The notes under the pieces were generated by a model that was not told the DNA's origin, did no database searches, and was given only the letters and a program-made list of their open reading frames with translations. Both the position numbers and the translations under genes were made by a program. 64,000 nucleotides of DNA from Ectocarpus siliculosus (taxonomy: Eukaryota > Sar > Phaeophyceae > Ectocarpales > Ectocarpaceae): assembly GCA_000310025.1 (NCBI GenBank), contig FN649742.1, positions 1,027,182-1,091,181 on the forward strand, in the 5' to 3' direction. Of the stretch, positions 59,064 through 64,000 are shown in pieces; position 1 is the stretch's first letter; every line of letters begins with the position of its first letter.

Positions 59064-60233
59064 CTTATGAGGTGAACCTCTTGCTATCGCACCGCGGTGG
59101 TTTTCATGAGAGGTCGGTTCTACTTGTAGAGATCGTGGAATGGAGAGTCCACGCCGTGGTTTGTGAGAGAGGTTGGGGCACTGAAGAGCAGAATTCTGGG
59201 TAGGGGGGGGGGAGGGAATCCGCATGGATAGCAAACCACGACCAAAGATCTCGCGCATCCATCGCAGCAGCAGCAGCAGTGGCAACGAAGTGCCTTCATG
59301 TGCGTTAATATCCCTACAAAACTGCTTCTGGAGTATGCTTGCATACTCGTGCACACACACGCCGTGGCGTTGACGAGAACGTCTGTGCATGTCGATCTGC
59401 AGGATAAAGCCTCTCGTTTGTTTTACAATCCGAGATTTTTCCGGGTTTGTTCTTCGTGGTTTGCATTTTATCTGTCGTCTCAATTCTATTCACTCCCTCC
59501 GACACGCTCACCTGCCTGCCGCTCGTGTAAGTCGCAACATGCATCACCAAACTGGCGACAAGTACGAACGGGGTGCACTTCGCCAACAAACTCGCGGGAG
59601 GTATTGCATCTTACACGCCGCTCCATCGCGAACGTGTGAGCCCTCTAGATACAAGCTCTTTGAATGCCGAGACCGGGAGGGTTTCTCCTTTCTTCGTGAC
59701 GCAGTTCACCACACCCAACGCCGTCCTCGCATTTTACCCCCCGTCCTACCGCTCAAAATACCCTGCTCTCACATTAGAACGCTTTTTCCACCATGTGATA
59801 CGGTTTTACTGCAGGAAAAAGCGAATCGTGGACGTCCAGGGACGGAACGTTTGGAGGCCTTCTGTCGCGCTTGGTACCCCACCTTGACGAATACTCCGCA
59901 GAACATCAGGTCCACCTTGGCAAAACAGTAAACAATGGCTTCTCTACCCCGCCTGACTATTCTGCATACATACATGAAATAGCAAATCTCCAGTGCTATC
60001 ACTCTTCTCTCTCTCTCTTTGTGTGTGTGTGTGTGTCTCTCTCCCTCGATCGAGGGGCAGAACCACGCGGCCGGAAACAGCCATCGCATTTGCCCAACAA
60101 TCACCCCATCACACAAGCAGTCCGAACAACCCTCGAACCGTGCAGAGCGAGAACAGCAGAGCCATAGACAGCAGCAGGGCTTGTATCGGTCACATACAAG
60201 GCACCATCCCTTCGAAAAGTAGTCGAGACTCTC
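59064..60233. other. Intergenic between two minus-strand genes
   Basis: Contains a CT/GT microsatellite at about 60005-60049. A plus-strand frame at 59573-59887 is protein-like in places but has no ATG-anchored or splice support. Confidence 0.4.
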
Positions 60234-63200
60234 CTAGAGGGTGGACATTGTGGAAAACGTGTTTATACCCTCGGCGTTGCGCTTCTTCACCAAGTTGGAC
60301 ACGGCCCTGAACCTGTAGTATTAAAGTTGACAAAAGGAGAGGGAGGCGGCAAGCAGGTCAGACCTCAAACCATCGCCGAGGCGGACGCCAACCGGTGGTG
60401 AATCCACGATAAGAGACCCACAGCGGAGTGTGCGGCAGGCGATGACCTAGTCAGGAATGGCGCTACGTACATGGCACGCCATCGTCCGTTTCAACCCGTG
60501 CGGCGCAGCACAATTGGTTGCGATGCAAGGCGTCTACCAACTCCTTGTAGGGACCTGCAGCGCGGTCCGAGAGCGCCCCCGTCTTCGAGGTCATGCAGTG
60601 TCCACGCGGAGCCCGCCCGGCAACGCCGACGCTGCCCGCGGGGGCACTGCGGAATCAGTTTCCCTCAGGGTCATCAGCGACACGTGCCAGGCGTTGGTAC
60701 GTGTTGTACGTGTTGCTGATGGCCGAAGGGGAAGCCGACTGATCTCAGGTAGTGGATTTTGCAGTGCCTCCGCAGGAAGCGTCGGCGTAGTGTGCCAGGC
60801 GGGGTTCGGGCGTGACAACTCCATAATAGTGCTCTCGAAGACGAGGGTGCTCTCGGACCGCGCTGCAGGTTCCGCTACGGCATCACTGTTCCTCATTGAC
60901 ATCATAAGCGGCGTCACCAAATACGCCGAATGTCCTCAGAGTGTGGGCGTTAAATATTGGAGAGGGCTGTGCGGTGATTGTTTAGGTTTTTAATCAACCC
61001 CAAGACTTTCCGTTGGTTGATTGGGACCACGGCCCGTAAGCAGTAAACTAGAGCACATTTAGCACGCGAAAGAGGGTACACATGGGCTTCCACTGCCGGG
61101 GTTCAGGACGTAAACTCACTTTTCGTTTTCGGCCGTGTGGAGGAGTTGGAAGGTCACTTGCTCCGCCGACGTCAAGAACGCCCCCGATTGCTGCATTCTT
61201 TGCAGCGCCACTGCTCGGTCGTGTGGTCTGTAGTTCAACGGCACCCGGCGCCATAGAAGGCGATTGAGAAAATGGCTGGCGGTATGCTCGCTTCTTCATA
61301 CAGTCAACGGCAGAGACACCCGTAAAAAGTCAAATCAGAGGCGACCCACAAGCTTCCAGATATCCCTGCTTCCGTCTTGGGGGGCACAACCAATTCACGT
61401 TTCCATCAAACCTACGCACACTTCTGGGTGGATTCCGGGTGTACCGCTCGCTATGCCTTCCAACGTGCGCTGCTGCTGTAGCAGCACTCTGTCTATGGCT
61501 TGTACGCTCGGGACTCACTTTTGGCTTGACACGCCATCGCAGACAACGTGGACGTCGTAGCCGAGGTCCAGCAAATCCAGGCACGTCTGCAAAGAACGGT
61601 GGTCATTTCATTGAATTGAAGACGTCAGAACTTCGTGTTGATTAATAAACTCCATGTTCGCAGTGGCATTGAAGGGGCAAAAGAGGTATTGCATGGTGGA
61701 CAAGTCCTTGGAACGCGTACAACAAATTCTTCAGCTGAAGAAGATGAGATGATAGACTTTGGACCATGTACGCAATCACGCTCCGGTGACCATGCATACA
61801 CCGGTGCCGCCCGCCAACTTTTCGAGACATCCCTTGCACGGTAGTTACGATTCTTCGAAGCAGGCCATCGCTGTAGAGACCGCCAGGGCCAAATTCGCTC
61901 GGCAAACAGCAGTAGCAGCCACTGTATGCAACGACGGCTAAACAAATCCCCAACAAGCTCTGACCGCGGGGTAACAGCCGCGCTACGACTGGCAACCAAG
62001 AACCAGACCAACTGCGGCTTGGCGAAAGCTTACCCTGCCACAAAACAGGGTTGTGGGTCTTCAGGCCATGCTATCGCTAGACACGCCAAAGACACGAAAC
62101 ACACAGCGGTGGACGCGCGCTTGCATTCATACCTGGGTGACACACACGTGGGCCTCGATGCCAAAGAGCACGGCGTCTTTCCTGTCCGGCAATTTCTTCA
62201 ATTCTTCCTCGACCTCTTTGGTGCACATTGAAAACAACTTCTTCTCAAAGATTGGGACCTGTCGCAAAACGCACAAGAGAACGCGGCAGAAGTTGGTGTA
62301 CGTGGCAAGGGTAATGTGACAGCGCGTTGAACGGCATGGACAAAAGGAACACGGACACAACGCCACGAAAAAAAAAACGAACAGTCGGGGTAGGAGCACG
62401 ACCGAAAGGCCAGCGGGTACGACATCACAAAAGCAAGCGGTCTAGGCTTACACGCCAAACCCATCCAAAGTGCCCGAGGCTCAATAGTTCCCGCATGATG
62501 AGAGCGTCAAAATTTCCCCAAAATATTCGTACGAATGCCGACTAGAGCCCGGTTGGAGAAGCTATCGCCACGAAGAAAAATGGCACAAGCAGCCGCCCGA
62601 ACAAGAAATAGGATCAAAGCCACCTTGTTCTCACATTGATTTGGTCGGGGCCTTTGCCGACATTAAGCTCTGGGACCGTGTGCAACAGCGCCTTCAGAAA
62701 CGAAAAACGAAGACGAAACGGGGCAAACAGCAAGGAATCGAAGATTGGGTGAGGTTACTGATGTACACACCACGATAGGTACATACGGTCGCCGTGATCT
62801 TCATCGCCTTCCGATAAAGAAAATGTACATATCTCAAAGAACGACTACCCGTTCGAGAAAATAACCCGTTCGGTTCGAAGCTGCTGTACCGGTCCTGGAA
62901 GAGCGCGTTGATTGCGGTGAACATAATCTCGTCGGGTGTTCGGATTCGTTCGTACGGCTGGCTGGTGCCGATATATATCGATGTTCTTTAACGAAATCCG
63001 GATGAATGACAGGATCACCGTCCCATGTCCAATACCTCTGGCTCTCTGACTAGGGTTCTGCTACAGCAGCAGGGCCGTGCACAAGGCTCAAGACTACAAT
63101 AATACACCGTACTCAGCCCACGTACAGACTTTAGACAGGGTTGGTCCGCGTGTGTGTGCATCCCCCCGGACCTTCGGTGCATTGACAACCGTTATAGACA

Positions 63201-63764
63201 GTCACCTTCGGGTACTGCTCGGTTACGATGCACGGCACTTCCAGCTCTTGCGAGACGTCCAGCATGAACCTGCAAGATTAGTGGTGGTATCATGGGAGCA
63301 AAAGGCATCAACGCGACATTGCGGGCGGAAGGACCAAGGCGAGGTTGGAGTTTGGTAAGGATACGGCTTGATGGACACAGTCACTCGTTACGCCGCACTT
63401 TGCACCCCTCGAGCAATCTGCGGCAAGATGGGCCGCGATCACACATCCGAGGCACAGCGTGTTTTAGTAGCATGTGCCATCGCTTGAGCATCAATACCGT
63501 TCTGCTGTCCGCCGGGGAAGGATGCGCTCACGATTATGCATTGACCCGTGAAAGGGCCATCCGGAACAAACGAATGCAAACGAATAAACATGCACCGCCC
63601 CAACCGCCTTTCTACACGTAGCCAAGTACATACTTTGCAGTAGAGATGACCGCCGGCATGTTGTGAATGAGGTCACGGAATCGCTCCTGGACATCGCACG
63701 CGAAGAAGACAGTGCTGGAGGGAAATATTTTCCCGAGGCGTCGCGAGGCCGTTGCCACAGCCAT
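60234..63764 (-). CDS. Isochorismatase-like hydrolase (ISOC1/ISOC2 family)
   Basis: Seven exons, fully phased: 63634-63764, 63206-63269, 62635-62691, 62133-62258, 61519-61586, 61120-61227 and 60234-60312, giving 210 residues from 633 coding bases over 3.5 kb. Landmarks of the family in order: TVFFACDVQERFRDLIH with catalytic Asp24, VPCIVTEQYPK (55-65), FEKKLFSM with the catalytic Lys at 90 or 91, VLFGIEAHVCV with the nucleophile Cys123, DVHVVCDGVSSQ, RAVALQRMQQSGAFLTSAEQ and the C-terminal FRAVSNLVKK. Length matches animal ISOC2. The Asp-Lys-Cys triad is complete, so it should be an active hydrolase, but the physiological substrate of this eukaryotic group is not established. The usual L-G-x-T-V-P-E-L after TEQYPK reads ALLHTVPEL here. 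Confidence 0.93.
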
Positions 63765-64000
63765 CTCTACTACTGGTATGTCCGAGGATGCTCTGGCCGA
63801 GGGCGGTAGCTGCAGCAGGAGCAGCGGAGAGTTTTTTTCTCTGCCGCCGTGTCTTTTCCAGATCGTACTGCTGTAGTGTGCAGAGGGCGTGACGCTCAGG
63901 AAAAAACCACGAGCACTTACTGCAAAGAGCAACAGGTCACCGATCCGCATTCACGGGATACACACAGCAGCTGTAGAGAGAGAAAGTGCAGTGCAGTTTG
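63765..64000. other. Upstream region of the isochorismatase-like gene
   Basis: The last 236 bases should contain the 5' UTR and promoter of the minus-strand gene starting at 63764. No specific motif is recognised. Confidence 0.4.

Noticed and set aside
1-64000. CRISPR arrays, operons, tRNA or rRNA genes
   Set aside because: None of the repeats has regular spacers, genes are spliced and separately spaced, and no cloverleaf with a proper T-loop or conserved rRNA stretch was found by eye.

Overview
This is a eukaryotic nuclear window. The real genes are built from many short exons with GT-AG introns (often GTGAGT or GTATGT at the donor) of about 150 to 900 bases, and long gene-poor stretches full of simple repeats and mobile-element debris lie between them. 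The gene content (an SRP receptor beta subunit, a YVH1/DUSP12-type phosphatase, a TMEM220 protein, an isochorismatase-like hydrolase, a mitochondrial-type bL27 ribosomal protein) together with the intron style suggests a stramenopile, most likely a brown alga of the Ectocarpus type. That assignment is an inference from style, not from a search. Most genes lie on the minus strand. I built the exon models by hand, checking that splice sites and reading phases agree; models described as fully phased are the most reliable.

Layout. 0-9 kb: an unknown multi-pass membrane protein (2.0-3.4 kb, minus), then about 6 kb with no supportable gene. 9-14 kb: a single-exon DUSP12/YVH1-like phosphatase (minus), a minisatellite of 42-46 bp units, and a TMEM220-family membrane protein (plus). 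16-25 kb: an unknown gene (minus), a multi-exon 3'(2'),5'-bisphosphate nucleotidase with an N-terminal extension (minus, interrupted by a 100-N gap), and, 147 bp away in the opposite direction, the SRP receptor beta subunit (plus). 25.7-29.9 kb: a remarkable minus-strand gene that joins a galectin-like carbohydrate-binding domain to a C-terminal RRM. 30-39 kb: a repeat-dominated block with two fold-back (long inverted repeat) elements, a 5'-truncated LINE with a visible 9-bp target-site duplication and a (CAA)n tail, tandem duplications and a degenerate ACCGCCGAA-type repeat field.

39.5-50 kb: the 3' end of a basic-tailed protein gene (minus), a 176-residue cysteine-rich, probably zinc-binding protein (plus), a first exon with a mitochondrial presequence (minus), two LINE 3'-end fragments in the opposite orientation to the first copy, and the last exon of a mitochondrial bL27 gene (plus). 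50-53 kb holds no clear gene and a 20-N gap. 53-58 kb: a six-exon, 895-residue protein kinase of CAMK-like appearance with a long low-complexity N-terminus (minus). 60-64 kb: a fully phased seven-exon isochorismatase-like hydrolase (minus). The genes are independent housekeeping and signalling genes, not an operon-like system. The shared 147-bp spacer between the nucleotidase and SRP receptor beta is the only arrangement that suggests co-regulation.
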